A stretch of 64,000 bases of DNA. It comes from Chitinophaga sp. YR627. Lineage in GTDB: Bacteria > Bacteroidota > Bacteroidia > Chitinophagales > Chitinophagaceae. The DNA lies in NCBI RefSeq assembly GCF_900114995.1, contig NZ_FOUX01000003.1, forward strand, positions 310,001 to 374,000. Reading direction: 5' to 3'. Both the position numbers and the translations under genes were made by a program. This document shows, one piece after another, positions 50,528-59,129 of the stretch; the stretch's first letter is position 1; each line of letters opens with the position of its first letter. The notes below the pieces were generated by a model that searched no databases, was not told where the DNA came from, and saw only the letters and a program-made list of their open reading frames with translations.

Positions 50528-51967
50528 TTAAACCAGTATTTGTATGATAAATTCACTTCCTTTTTCAGGCTCGCTGTTAACGGAGATAGTCCCGCCATGC
50601 AGTTCCACGATCTTCTTCACATAACTCAGCCCCAGTCCGAATCCTTTTACATTGTGCAGATTGCCGGTAGGCACACGGAAAAAGGTATCAAAAATGTTCT
50701 GTTGATAGATCTTCGGGATACCGATACCATTATCTTTTACCCTGATTATCAACCTACTTCCCTCCAATACCGTTTTTATATATACGGAAGGCTGATCACC
50801 GGAGTATTTGATCGCGTTGTCTACCAGGTTACTCACCGCATTGGTCAGGTGTGTTCTGTCCACCTTCACCGGACGTTCTCCTACCAGATTGTCAAACCTG
50901 AACTGTACCGGCCGTCCGGACTTCAGCTGATGGTTGGTAATGATACTGTCCATCATTTCACTGAGATCGGTCGGTTCCCTGAACAGTTCTATTTCCTCTC
51001 TTTCTTCTGCTGCAATATGCAATACTTTCTCCACCAGATCAGACAAACGTTGTAATTCCTGCTTGGAAATATCCAGGTAGGTCTGGGTTTTCCGCTGGTC
51101 ATTCAGCGCATTAAAGTTCTGCATGGCTTCCACTGCAGCGTATACGGTCGCAATAGGCGTTTTCAGCTCATGCGTCATGTTATTGATAAAATCATTCTTT
51201 ACTTCTGACAAACGCTTCTGTTTCAGGATAGTACGCAGCATATACACAAAACAGATGGTGGTCAGTACCAGCAGTGCCAGCGATCCTACCAGCGTCCACA
51301 TCATCTTAGCCAGGATATACTGTAAGGGCGATTCAAACTTCGCCTGTACAAACAGATTGCTGGCAGGATTGAACGGGATCTTGGACGTTTGCAGCGGCGG
51401 TCTTTTACGCAGACTATCCCTGAAACCTTCTCTTGAAAAACCATTGAAATCAATATGAAAAGTATCCAGGGAATAATCCGTCAGGATCTGGCGGGAATGC
51501 AGTTCGGCAGTAAATAAAGAATCCAGTTTTACCAGCTTAAGACTATCACTGGTCAGATTATTCAGCAATATCAGATCAGATATCTGTCTGGCAAGCGTGT
51601 CCGCATATTCACGTCTGGAAGGATCATTACCATTATGAGCGTCACGTCTGCGTTTAACCGTATCTGTTACTGATTCGCGTTGCAGATGGATCGTGCGCAT
51701 ATCCGGCTCTCCGGGAGGAGAAGGGATATCATGTGGTGACAGGCGGAACGAGTCGCGGTCGCGATCTTTCCCATAATTTCTGAAGTACCGGCGGGCATCC
51801 GCAAACTGTTTGTTGAAGACCGCCGTACGCAGTGATTCATTGATGTCCTTGTTGAACTGATCAAGCTGTATATGATAGGAGTTGTATAACCAGTATCCCT
51901 GAAACAGGTAAATGCCGACTATACATACACACATTAGTATCAGAATGTTGCGGATCCGCTGACGCAT
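50528..51967 (-). CDS. Sensor histidine kinase with periplasmic domain
   Basis: 479 residues. Membrane helices at ~7-27 and ~224-246 enclose a ~195-residue periplasmic region rich in Arg/Asp with no named sensor domain. HisKA box NNMTHELKTPIATVYA (His266); HATPase intact with LVDNAIKYS, DNGIGIP and GFGLGLSYVKKIV. Regulator follows immediately. The pattern is common in Bacteroidota kinases next to outer-membrane genes, where the periplasmic part may sense envelope state. Confidence 0.93.
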   Translation of the reverse strand: MRQRIRNILILMCVCIVGIYLFQGYWLYNSYHIQLDQFNKDINESLRTAVFNKQFADARRYFRNYGKDRDRDSFRLSPHDIPSPPGEPDMRTIHLQRESVTDTVKRRRDAHNGNDPSRREYADTLARQISDLILLNNLTSDSLKLVKLDSLFTAELHSRQILTDYSLDTFHIDFNGFSREGFRDSLRKRPPLQTSKIPFNPASNLFVQAKFESPLQYILAKMMWTLVGSLALLVLTTICFVYMLRTILKQKRLSEVKNDFINNMTHELKTPIATVYAAVEAMQNFNALNDQRKTQTYLDISKQELQRLSDLVEKVLHIAAEEREEIELFREPTDLSEMMDSIITNHQLKSGRPVQFRFDNLVGERPVKVDRTHLTNAVSNLVDNAIKYSGDQPSVYIKTVLEGSRLIIRVKDNGIGIPKIYQQNIFDTFFRVPTGNLHNVKGFGLGLSYVKKIVELHGGTISVNSEPEKGSEFIIQILV

Positions 51968-52142
51968 AACTGCCGATTTTCACTGTTAAGATGAGCTCCC
52001 CGGCAAAGGGGGTATGCTGCAAAACTATTGGTTCCTGCTATACCTGCTCTATCCCATTAACAATAATTAACAGTAAATAAAGCTATTTAACCAACAAATG
52101 AAAACCGAATAATGACTTTTGTATCAGAAAAAATCAGCGCAT

Positions 52143-52916
52143 ATGAAGCACTTATCAAAGACTCTACTCAGCGCCGCACTGGTTGCCTTTACTGGTATGA
52201 CGGCGTTTGCACAGGATAAAAATACCGGCGTAATCGACTACGAGGTAAATGCAAAGATGCCCCAGCGTGGTGGTGCAGAAGGCGATGGCGAAGAGCAGGT
52301 GATCACCTTTAACCAGCATTTCTACTTCACCGGTGGCAAAGGCAAGCTGGACACAGAACGTCCTAACTTTGGCGGTGGCAACTTTGGTGGTCAGCGTCCT
52401 GGTGGCGGTAATGGCGGTCCCGGTGGCAATGGTCCACGTGGTGGCGGCGGTCGTTTCGGCGGCATGCGTAACTTCGGAAATGCCTATGTAGACCTGACAG
52501 GGAAGAAATACCTTCAGATCTTCTCTAAACCAGAAGATACTACAAAGGTTTATTATGCTGAAGAAGCCTATACACCCGCAAAAGATCCAAAACTGAGCGA
52601 CAAAACCAAAAAGATCGCTGGTTTAACCTGTAAGAAAGCGACTGTTACCGTACGTAACGAGGAATATACGGTGTGGTACACCCAGGATCTTCCTTTCAGC
52701 TACAGCCCGATCAATGGTCTGCTGCCTGACGGTAATGGCGTAGTACTCTCCGCAGAAGGTAGCCGTCGCTCCTTTAACGCGATCAAAGTAGATTTTAAAC
52801 CTGTCACTACTGACATCTCTATACCTGCGAATGCAGAAAAAGTAACAGAAGACCAGATGCGTGATATGCGCCGCGATGCGATGCAGAAATTCCGTGAACG
52901 GCAGAATGGAAACTAG
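52143..52916 (+). CDS. GLPGLI-family secreted protein with glycine-rich insert
   Basis: 257 residues from the ATG at 52143. Signal peptide (MKHLSKTLLSAALVAFTGMTAFAQ). The conserved middle and end carry FSYSPINGLLPDGNGVVLSAEG, which corresponds to the GLPGLI motif of the Porph_ging family. Residues ~78-110 are an insert very rich in Gly, Pro, Asn and Arg. The function of GLPGLI proteins is unknown, but they regularly sit beside outer-membrane barrels as here (49 bp upstream of the next gene). The pair may act together at the outer membrane. Confidence 0.88.
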   Translation: MKHLSKTLLSAALVAFTGMTAFAQDKNTGVIDYEVNAKMPQRGGAEGDGEEQVITFNQHFYFTGGKGKLDTERPNFGGGNFGGQRPGGGNGGPGGNGPRGGGGRFGGMRNFGNAYVDLTGKKYLQIFSKPEDTTKVYYAEEAYTPAKDPKLSDKTKKIAGLTCKKATVTVRNEEYTVWYTQDLPFSYSPINGLLPDGNGVVLSAEGSRRSFNAIKVDFKPVTTDISIPANAEKVTEDQMRDMRRDAMQKFRERQNGN

Positions 52917-52965
52917 CTAAGAACTGTAAGTTTGCATCGTTTCCTCTTTTACCAATACCCTTTTC

Positions 52966-55851
52966 ATGAAAAGATTTACCCTTATTGCTATAACACTGTT
53001 CCTGTTTGCGCTGGCCACACAGGCGCAAACGGGACAGATAAAAGGTCTCCTGACCGACTCGTCTGCTGCACATCCTTTACCGGATGCAACAGTGGCCCTG
53101 CTGAACGGCCGGGATTCTTCCCTTGCCTCTACTGCCTTTACAGATAAAAAAGGCGCCTTCTCTTTCTCAGGCGTCGCCCTGGGTAACTATAGAATATATA
53201 TCACATTCCTGGGGTATAAACCAATATTTAAAAGCGTCACGCTTTCAGCCGCCGATCCGGTGCTGGATATGGGAACCATAGAGCTAAAAGGCAAGGGCCT
53301 GCTGCTGAACGAGGTAGAGATCATTCAGGAAGTGCCGCCGATCGTTGTAAAGAAAGACACGCTGGAATTCAATGCCGGCTCTTTCAAAACAAGAGAAAAT
53401 GCGGTAGTCGAAGACCTCCTGAAAAAACTACCTGGAGTTACCGTAGATAAAGATGGTACTATAACAGCACAGGGTGAAACAGTGAAAAGGGTATTGGTAG
53501 ATGGTAAACCGTTTTTCGGCGATGATCCGAAACTGGCAACCAAAAATCTGCCGACAGATATCATTGACAAAATTCAGTTGATCGACCGTAAATCAGACCA
53601 GGCACAATTCACTGGTATTGACGATGGTAACACAGAAAAAACGATCAACATCACCATCAAGAAAGATAAGAAGAAAGGTTTCTTTGGTCGTGCATCTGCC
53701 GGTTACGGCGATAATGACCGTTTTGCTGTCAACGCAAGCCTGAACAGCTTCCGCGATGACAAACAAATGTCGTTCCTGGGTAGTGGTAACAACGTAAATA
53801 ACCTTGGCTATACATTCAATGACGTCTTCAACTTCAGCGGCGGTGGTTCCGGCGGTGGAGGAGGAGGCGGTGGTGGCGGCCGTGCAGGCGGAGGCGGACG
53901 CGGCGCGGCGCAATCCACCATCAGTAACCTGGGCGGTAATAGTACAACGGGTATCACCCGCAACTGGAACGCCGGTTTTAACTATAACCAGGACATCAAT
54001 TCCAAGCTTAAACTAAGCGGTAGTTATTTCATTAACGATACAAGAACGGAAACAAAGAGAACGAGTGACAGACAGACCTTCCTGCCCGATACTACTTATT
54101 ATTACAATCAGCAGTCTGGTTCTGTTACTGATAATAAAAATCACCGTCTCAACATGCGGATGGAGTACCAGATTGACTCCATGCATTCATTGATTGTAAC
54201 CCCGACCTTCTCTTATTCAGATGGTGGTACGACTTCAAGCAACACCTATCAGTCCCTGGATGAAAACAAGGTCCAGACCATTGATGGTGTGTCCAACAAC
54301 CGGAGCCATGCAACATCACCGAACTTTTCTACGAATGCATTGTTCCGTAAGAAGTTCAATAAAATAGGCCGTACCCTGAGCGCTAATCTGACCTTTGGTT
54401 ATAACACCACCGACAGACAGAACTTCTTCAAAACGCAGGATACACATCTTGGTTCTGATACAACAGACGCTTACTTTACTGGCTATGACAGAATGACCCA
54501 GGCCGATAACAAGGGCCGCAATATGGGTGTACGACTCACTTATACTGAGCCACTCATGAAAGATCGTTTCCTGGAACTGTCTTACGCCTGGAATAACAAT
54601 TACAGTTCTTCCAACAACCTTACTTACGACGTCAACGGTGATAATGGTAAATATGATCGCCTGAACGATAGTTTGAGTAACATTTTCGAAAATACATTCA
54701 CTACGCAACAGGCAGGTATCGATATCCGTACACAAAAACTGAAGTATGATTATACCTTCGGTCTGAATGTACAGTTTGCAAGTCTGCTGAATGATAACGT
54801 AAGCCGCAAAACACGTATCGATCAGCATACCGTAAACTTCTATCCATCTGCGCAATTCAACTATAATTTCCAGAAAGGTAAAAGATTGCGTCTGCGTTAT
54901 AATGGTAGCACTACACAGCCGACCGTAACACAGTTACAACCACTGCCGGATCTGACCAGCTCACTGTATGTACAACAAGGTAACCCTGATCTGAAGCCAT
55001 CCTTCCAGCACAGTCTGAACCTGGGTTACAATACCTTTAATAACAGCACATTCCGTGGTTTCTTCACCGGTATCAATGCGAGTTTAACGAGCAATAAAAT
55101 TGTAAATGCCAACCGCGTGGATACTTCCGGTAAGCAATACACGAAACCAATGAATGCTAACGGCGCATATAATCTGAGCGCGTATGCAGTGAACAGTCTG
55201 CCGATTAAAAAGCTGAACACAACAGTAAGTCTGAATACCAATTTCAACTACAGCAGAGACGTGAGTTTTGTAAGTGGCAGAAATGATTTCGACAGACTGG
55301 CAAGAACATACACACAGAACTTTGGTGTTACACAGGGTATCAATTTCAACTATACCTACAAGGAATTGTTTGACTTCTCTACCAGCGCCAACGTTAACTA
55401 CAGTGGTGCACGCTATGCGGTACAGCCAAACAACAATACGAACTATTTCAACTATTCGTTTGCATTTGACTACAATGTGAATCTGCCACTCGGATTCATC
55501 ATTGGAAGTGATATTACCTATACCCTGAATGCCGGCCGGGCTGAAGGTTACAACGTAGACGTGACAATGCTGAACGCATTCGTTTCAAAAAGTGTATTTA
55601 AGAATAAGAGAGGCCTGATCAAATTATCCGGTTATGACCTGTTACACCAGAACGTAAGTATCGCGCGTAACACCGGTGAAAACTACATTGAGGATGTGAA
55701 CAACATGGTATTACAACGATACTTCATGCTCAGCTTCACTTTCTTCATCAACAAGTTTGCAGGTAGCGGAAACGGGAACGGAAATGAACGTCGCAGAATG
55801 GGCGCACCAGGAATGAGAATGGGCGCTCCGATGATGATGCCAAGGGGTTAA
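52966..55851 (+). CDS. TonB-linked outer-membrane beta-barrel family protein
   Basis: 961 residues. Signal peptide (MKRFTLIAITLFLFALATQAQ), CarboxypepD_reg-like domain (GQIKGLLTDSSAAHPLPDATVALLNG, in parts), a plug-like region (LEFNAGSFKTRENAVVEDLLKKLPGVTVDKDGTI...RVLVDGKPFFGDDP), then a long barrel. A Gly-rich run (residues ~288-312, GGGSGGGGGGGGGRAGGGG) lies in the first part of the barrel. The C-terminus repeats MGAPGMRMGAPMMMPRG. Belongs to the outer-membrane beta-barrel (OMP_b-brl_3) group, which can include transporters; substrate unknown. Co-transcribed with the GLPGLI gene. Confidence 0.9.
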   Translation: MKRFTLIAITLFLFALATQAQTGQIKGLLTDSSAAHPLPDATVALLNGRDSSLASTAFTDKKGAFSFSGVALGNYRIYITFLGYKPIFKSVTLSAADPVLDMGTIELKGKGLLLNEVEIIQEVPPIVVKKDTLEFNAGSFKTRENAVVEDLLKKLPGVTVDKDGTITAQGETVKRVLVDGKPFFGDDPKLATKNLPTDIIDKIQLIDRKSDQAQFTGIDDGNTEKTINITIKKDKKKGFFGRASAGYGDNDRFAVNASLNSFRDDKQMSFLGSGNNVNNLGYTFNDVFNFSGGGSGGGGGGGGGGRAGGGGRGAAQSTISNLGGNSTTGITRNWNAGFNYNQDINSKLKLSGSYFINDTRTETKRTSDRQTFLPDTTYYYNQQSGSVTDNKNHRLNMRMEYQIDSMHSLIVTPTFSYSDGGTTSSNTYQSLDENKVQTIDGVSNNRSHATSPNFSTNALFRKKFNKIGRTLSANLTFGYNTTDRQNFFKTQDTHLGSDTTDAYFTGYDRMTQADNKGRNMGVRLTYTEPLMKDRFLELSYAWNNNYSSSNNLTYDVNGDNGKYDRLNDSLSNIFENTFTTQQAGIDIRTQKLKYDYTFGLNVQFASLLNDNVSRKTRIDQHTVNFYPSAQFNYNFQKGKRLRLRYNGSTTQPTVTQLQPLPDLTSSLYVQQGNPDLKPSFQHSLNLGYNTFNNSTFRGFFTGINASLTSNKIVNANRVDTSGKQYTKPMNANGAYNLSAYAVNSLPIKKLNTTVSLNTNFNYSRDVSFVSGRNDFDRLARTYTQNFGVTQGINFNYTYKELFDFSTSANVNYSGARYAVQPNNNTNYFNYSFAFDYNVNLPLGFIIGSDITYTLNAGRAEGYNVDVTMLNAFVSKSVFKNKRGLIKLSGYDLLHQNVSIARNTGENYIEDVNNMVLQRYFMLSFTFFINKFAGSGNGNGNERRRMGAPGMRMGAPMMMPRG

Positions 55852-55871
55852 TAAGACAATACATTAAACGT

Positions 55872-55905
55872 AAAAGGTCTCACAAATATGTGAGACCTTT
55901 TTTTA
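55872..55905 (+). terminator. Terminator after the outer-membrane barrel gene
   Basis: 13-bp stem A4GGTCTCACA with complement, 4-nt loop AATA, T8. Confidence 0.85.
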
Positions 55906-55950
55906 TTCAAATTTGATGTAAAATGACTCCGGTGTTGATGAGTTTTTTGA

Positions 55951-56023
55951 AAGGTTGAAAGGATAACAAAGGTGGGGGCGTACTTCCTCAATCGTACCTC
56001 CAGCTTTGAAACCTTACAACCTT
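55951..56023. repeat. Long imperfect palindrome in a convergent gene gap
   Basis: Outer arms AAGGTTG (55951-55957) and CAACCTT (56017-56023), continued inward by AAGG, CAAAG and TGG blocks that pair with the right half with small gaps, to GTAC near the loop. Each arm is ~30 nt. A T7 run follows on the + strand. Segments resemble tandem GGTTGAAAGG motifs, suggesting a REP-like repeat. Confidence 0.55.
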
Positions 56024-56050
56024 AGTATTTTTTTGTTGGCGCTTATGGCA

Positions 56051-56368
56051 CTATACACCGGCTACTTTGTACTTCGGTACTTTTTGAGCCGTCTTGCGTT
56101 CCCTGATGCTTTGTGTGACTTTTCTTACTACCCAGCTCAGTGTAAATGTTGGAATGAAATCAAGACCAGGGAATAGTTCTTCAATAAAGTTGAACACACT
56201 TCCAAAAGCACCCAGGTTACTGCCAAACATCCTGTAAAAAATAATAGCAGAAATTGGGGCCCAGATCACATCACTCACTTCTCCTAAAACCGGCACAGCA
56301 TAACTTGCACATCCTATCAGGTCCATTACAATACAAGTCCATAATGCAGGGGTAAATCTTCTTTCCAT
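56051..56368 (-). CDS. Small membrane protein of unknown function
   Basis: 105 residues. Two or three membrane segments (~10-32 with WTCIVMDLIGCASYAVPVLG, ~35-50), a hydrophobic amphipathic middle (FGSVFNFIEELFPGLDFIPTFTLSWVV) and a basic tail with RERKTAQKVPKYK. No family recognised. The motif DVIWAPISAIIFYRMFG might be a conserved reentrant turn. It has no operon partners and reads toward a long palindrome. Coding by membrane pattern and tidy start. Confidence 0.65.
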   Translation of the reverse strand: MERRFTPALWTCIVMDLIGCASYAVPVLGEVSDVIWAPISAIIFYRMFGSNLGAFGSVFNFIEELFPGLDFIPTFTLSWVVRKVTQSIRERKTAQKVPKYKVAGV

Positions 56369-56664
56369 AGACCTCCGCTTTAAATGTTAACAAAGTATAA
56401 TCAAATAGCTTACCAATTTAAATTACGGTTGACCGGTATGGGAATTACGATGCGGCGTTGTGGCGTTTTTTGGGAGTAATTCTTTGTAATACAATCTATT
56501 AAAAAATGCTGATTTATTCTCTCTGTGTATTCGTAATCCTATAATCAAACATAATTGTCCTCTAAATAGTATAACGTATTGGCGCTACATAAAGTTACGA
56601 AGTATTTAACGTTACAGATGTACGGAATTTTAAATTGCGTAGTTTCACGTAAACTGTTTCCAAC

Positions 56665-57558
56665 ATGCTTAACGAAAATTCCCGCCGCGATATGATTAAA
56701 AAGGCTGCTGCTATGGCGTTTGCTTCCACATCTCTTGCATCTTTGTCTACCCGTGTGATGGCGCACGAAAACAAGGTAGAAGAAAAACTGAAAGGCCAGA
56801 TCAACCATTCCGTTTGTGCATGGTGCTACAATGACATTCCACTGGAAGACCTCTGTAAAGCCGCCAACAGGATCGGTCTTGCCTCTATTGATCTGCTGGA
56901 TCCCAAGGACTTCGCTACCGCTAAAAAATATGACCTGACCTGCGCTATGGTGGCCTCCATCAATAAAGACTGGAACATCGGCCGGGGCTGGAACAGAGAA
57001 GCACATCACGATCAGCTCGTTACATACTACGAATACCTGATAGACGAAACTTCAAAAGCCGGTTTTACAAACCTGATCTGCTTTTCCGGTAACCGGGAAG
57101 GACTGGACGACCAGGCTGGTATTGAAAACTGTGCAAAAGGCTTAAAACGCATTATGAGCTATGCAGAGAAGAAAAAAGTAACCATTGTAATGGAGCTGCT
57201 GAACAGTAAGGTGAACCATCCTGATTATCAGTGCGACCATACCAACTGGGGCGTGGAACTGTGTAAATCAATTGGTTCAGATCGCTTTAAGCTGTTGTAC
57301 GATATTTACCACATGCAGATCATGGAAGGAGATGTGATCCGCACGATCCAGGATAATCACCAGTATTTTGCGCATTACCATACCGGTGGCGTTCCTGGCA
57401 GAAACGAAATTGACGAAACGCAGGAACTGTATTATCCGGCCATTATGAAGGCGATACACGATACAGGTTTCAAAGGCTTTGTTGCCCAGGAATTTGTGCC
57501 TAAACGCGCTGATAAACTGGCATCCCTGAAACAAGGCGTGGAGATCTGTGATATCTAG
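56665..57558 (+). CDS. Tat-exported TIM-barrel isomerase (hydroxypyruvate-isomerase-like)
   Basis: 297 residues. Twin-arginine signal SRRDMIKKAAAMAFAST (Arg7-Arg8). Xylose-isomerase-like TIM barrel follows: INHSVCAWCYNDIPLEDL, VTIVMELLNSKVNHPDYQCDH and FKGFVAQEFVPKR carry the acidic/His metal residues of Hyi-type enzymes. Such proteins isomerise sugars or hydroxypyruvate, but a Tat-exported form acts outside the cytoplasm and the substrate may differ. Upstream, 56369-56664 (296 bp, AT-rich) shows no gene. Its stop overlaps the end of the convergent GNAT gene by 4 bp. Confidence 0.88.
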   Translation: MLNENSRRDMIKKAAAMAFASTSLASLSTRVMAHENKVEEKLKGQINHSVCAWCYNDIPLEDLCKAANRIGLASIDLLDPKDFATAKKYDLTCAMVASINKDWNIGRGWNREAHHDQLVTYYEYLIDETSKAGFTNLICFSGNREGLDDQAGIENCAKGLKRIMSYAEKKKVTIVMELLNSKVNHPDYQCDHTNWGVELCKSIGSDRFKLLYDIYHMQIMEGDVIRTIQDNHQYFAHYHTGGVPGRNEIDETQELYYPAIMKAIHDTGFKGFVAQEFVPKRADKLASLKQGVEICDI

Positions 57559-58097
57559 TGTTTCCAGTCCTGCTTCAGTATCCCCATCACCACCGTGTCT
57601 ACATATTGCCCATGCAGTTTGGCACTGTGGCGGAGAATTCCCTCTTTGGCAAAACCAAGTCTGATGGGGATCTGGGCACTCCGCTCATTCTGTAAAGCAA
57701 AGCGGATCTCTAACTTATTCAGCCTCAGCGATTCAAAAGCAAAGGAGATGAGGGCTTTGCAGGCGTTCACGGCAATACCCTTGCCACGGAACTTTTCGCC
57801 CAGCCAGTACCCGATCTCTGCTATTTCCAGCTGATGATCCCAGTTGTGCAGATCGACCATACCGCCTAACTGCTCCTGGTACCATATACCAAAAGCAATG
57901 GCTTCCTGATCTTCTGTTTTGCGCAGCATCATCTCAATAAAACGAAGCGTATGATCTGAATGGGTGTTATAATCTACCCAGGGAAGAAAACGACGAAGAC
58001 TTTTGCGGGAAGTATCCATTTGCTGATAGAGGGCAGGCGCGTGTTCCGGTTGCAGTTGCCTTAGTATAAGAGATTCATTGACAGATAATTCCAGCAT
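57555..58097 (-). CDS. GNAT-family N-acetyltransferase (RimJ/RimL type)
   Basis: 180 residues from the ATG at 58097. RimJ-type GNAT: LILRQLQPEHAPALYQQMD, AEIGYWLGEKFRGKGIAVNACKALISFAFE (acetyl-CoA loop RGKGIA), LNKLEIRFALQNERSAQIPIRLGFAKEGIL. Such enzymes acetylate ribosomal protein N-termini, antibiotics or small amines; substrate not evident. The stop codon overlaps that of the isomerase (convergent). Lies 50 bp downstream of the lipoprotein gene on the same strand. Confidence 0.88.
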   Translation of the reverse strand: MLELSVNESLILRQLQPEHAPALYQQMDTSRKSLRRFLPWVDYNTHSDHTLRFIEMMLRKTEDQEAIAFGIWYQEQLGGMVDLHNWDHQLEIAEIGYWLGEKFRGKGIAVNACKALISFAFESLRLNKLEIRFALQNERSAQIPIRLGFAKEGILRHSAKLHGQYVDTVVMGILKQDWKH

Positions 58098-58147
58098 AAA
58101 ATAAAATGAGGTTTGGCGTCCGGCCAAACCTCAAAATTAATAAATTA

Positions 58148-58789
58148 CTACTTCATTGCTATCAGCTGCTGCTTCTGCATATCCTTCACGATCTGCTTTG
58201 CAAACAGGTAAGCCTGCCGGTAAGCAGTAGGAGGGTCTACTGACGCGGACTGTGCGTTGTACAGTAACTTCTTCTCCTTCAGGTCATACAGGTTGGTATC
58301 CCACTCATATTTCGTATTGACCTGTGTGTATCCCGGATCGTACATCCGGCCATACCAACCCCTGTAATAAGGCCAGAAACCACCATAGTATGGATTACCG
58401 TAAGGACCATAAGCACCATAACCCGGTACATAGGTTCTCTCGCGGGATTTGTCTACCATCGCGATCGTCATCACCTGATCCACATCACTGCTGCGGAATT
58501 TTTTCAGGGCCGTCTTTTCATCTCCTTTACCAAGATTGTCATCAGGCCCATAGGTAGCATAAGCGGAAACCGCATTATAGCCTTCCTTCTTCAGTTCTGC
58601 AACCAGGTTATTCTCCATCAGTATACGCAGACTGCGTTCTTTCGCAGGTACCAGCGCTATCACCATGATCTTATTCTCCTGCTGTATCCGGGCATCCGGT
58701 GTCTTCCAGGACGAAGTTAGTTTGGTGCTGGTACAGGCTGTCATGGACAACAGCCCTATAGCCATTAAAAATAATCCTAACTTTTTCAT
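58148..58789 (-). CDS. Lipoprotein of unknown function, DUF4136-like
   Basis: 213 residues. Lipobox LSMTAC (Cys19), then TSTKLTSSWKTPDARIQQENKIMVIALVPAKERSLRILMENNLVAELKKEGYNAVSAYAT, as in DUF4136-like lipoproteins (SxW-x-p start, conserved ExxLxxxLxxxG). A Tyr/Gly/Pro-rich insert (~120-150, YGAYGPYGNPYYGG) occupies the middle. Likely anchored at the outer or inner membrane facing the periplasm. No known role. Confidence 0.8.
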   Translation of the reverse strand: MKKLGLFLMAIGLLSMTACTSTKLTSSWKTPDARIQQENKIMVIALVPAKERSLRILMENNLVAELKKEGYNAVSAYATYGPDDNLGKGDEKTALKKFRSSDVDQVMTIAMVDKSRERTYVPGYGAYGPYGNPYYGGFWPYYRGWYGRMYDPGYTQVNTKYEWDTNLYDLKEKKLLYNAQSASVDPPTAYRQAYLFAKQIVKDMQKQQLIAMK

Positions 58790-59129
58790 AATTCCTCCTT
58801 TTAACTACCTGTTAGACGGAGGTAGACAAAAAGAGTTACAACTGGATAAGAAAATTAACATTTCTTTGATAACCAGAGACTTCGTTTCAATTAGAATTTA
58901 GGAATTACGAATTAAGAATTCATTTAATAATTGTGTTTTAGGGCCATTATTGCCATACCACAGAACCATTCATCAGTAACAGAAAAGGCTTTATCCTACA
59001 TTGATCTTTCGTTTAAAAACGAAGCATCAATGAAGGATAAAGCCTTCTTATTAAGACAAAAGATAGTAATTCACTACATCACCGCACTAATCTCCCCGGC
59101 ATTTCAATTCCTAATTCCCTAATTCTTAA
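58790..59129. repeat. Repeat-bounded element with internal long hairpin (MITE-like candidate)
   Basis: No gene. AATTTAGGAATTACGAATTAAGAATT-type sequence (58896-58921) and its inverted, shortened counterpart (59105-59134) flank a 62-nt near-perfect hairpin (58985-59046). The hairpin arms are AAGGCTTTATCCT, ATTGAT and TTCGTTT paired with their complements, interrupted by two 2-nt internal loops, closing on an AA loop. The stop codon of mqnC lies in the right repeat. Length and architecture suggest a non-autonomous repeat or insertion scar; no transposase is present. Confidence 0.55.
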
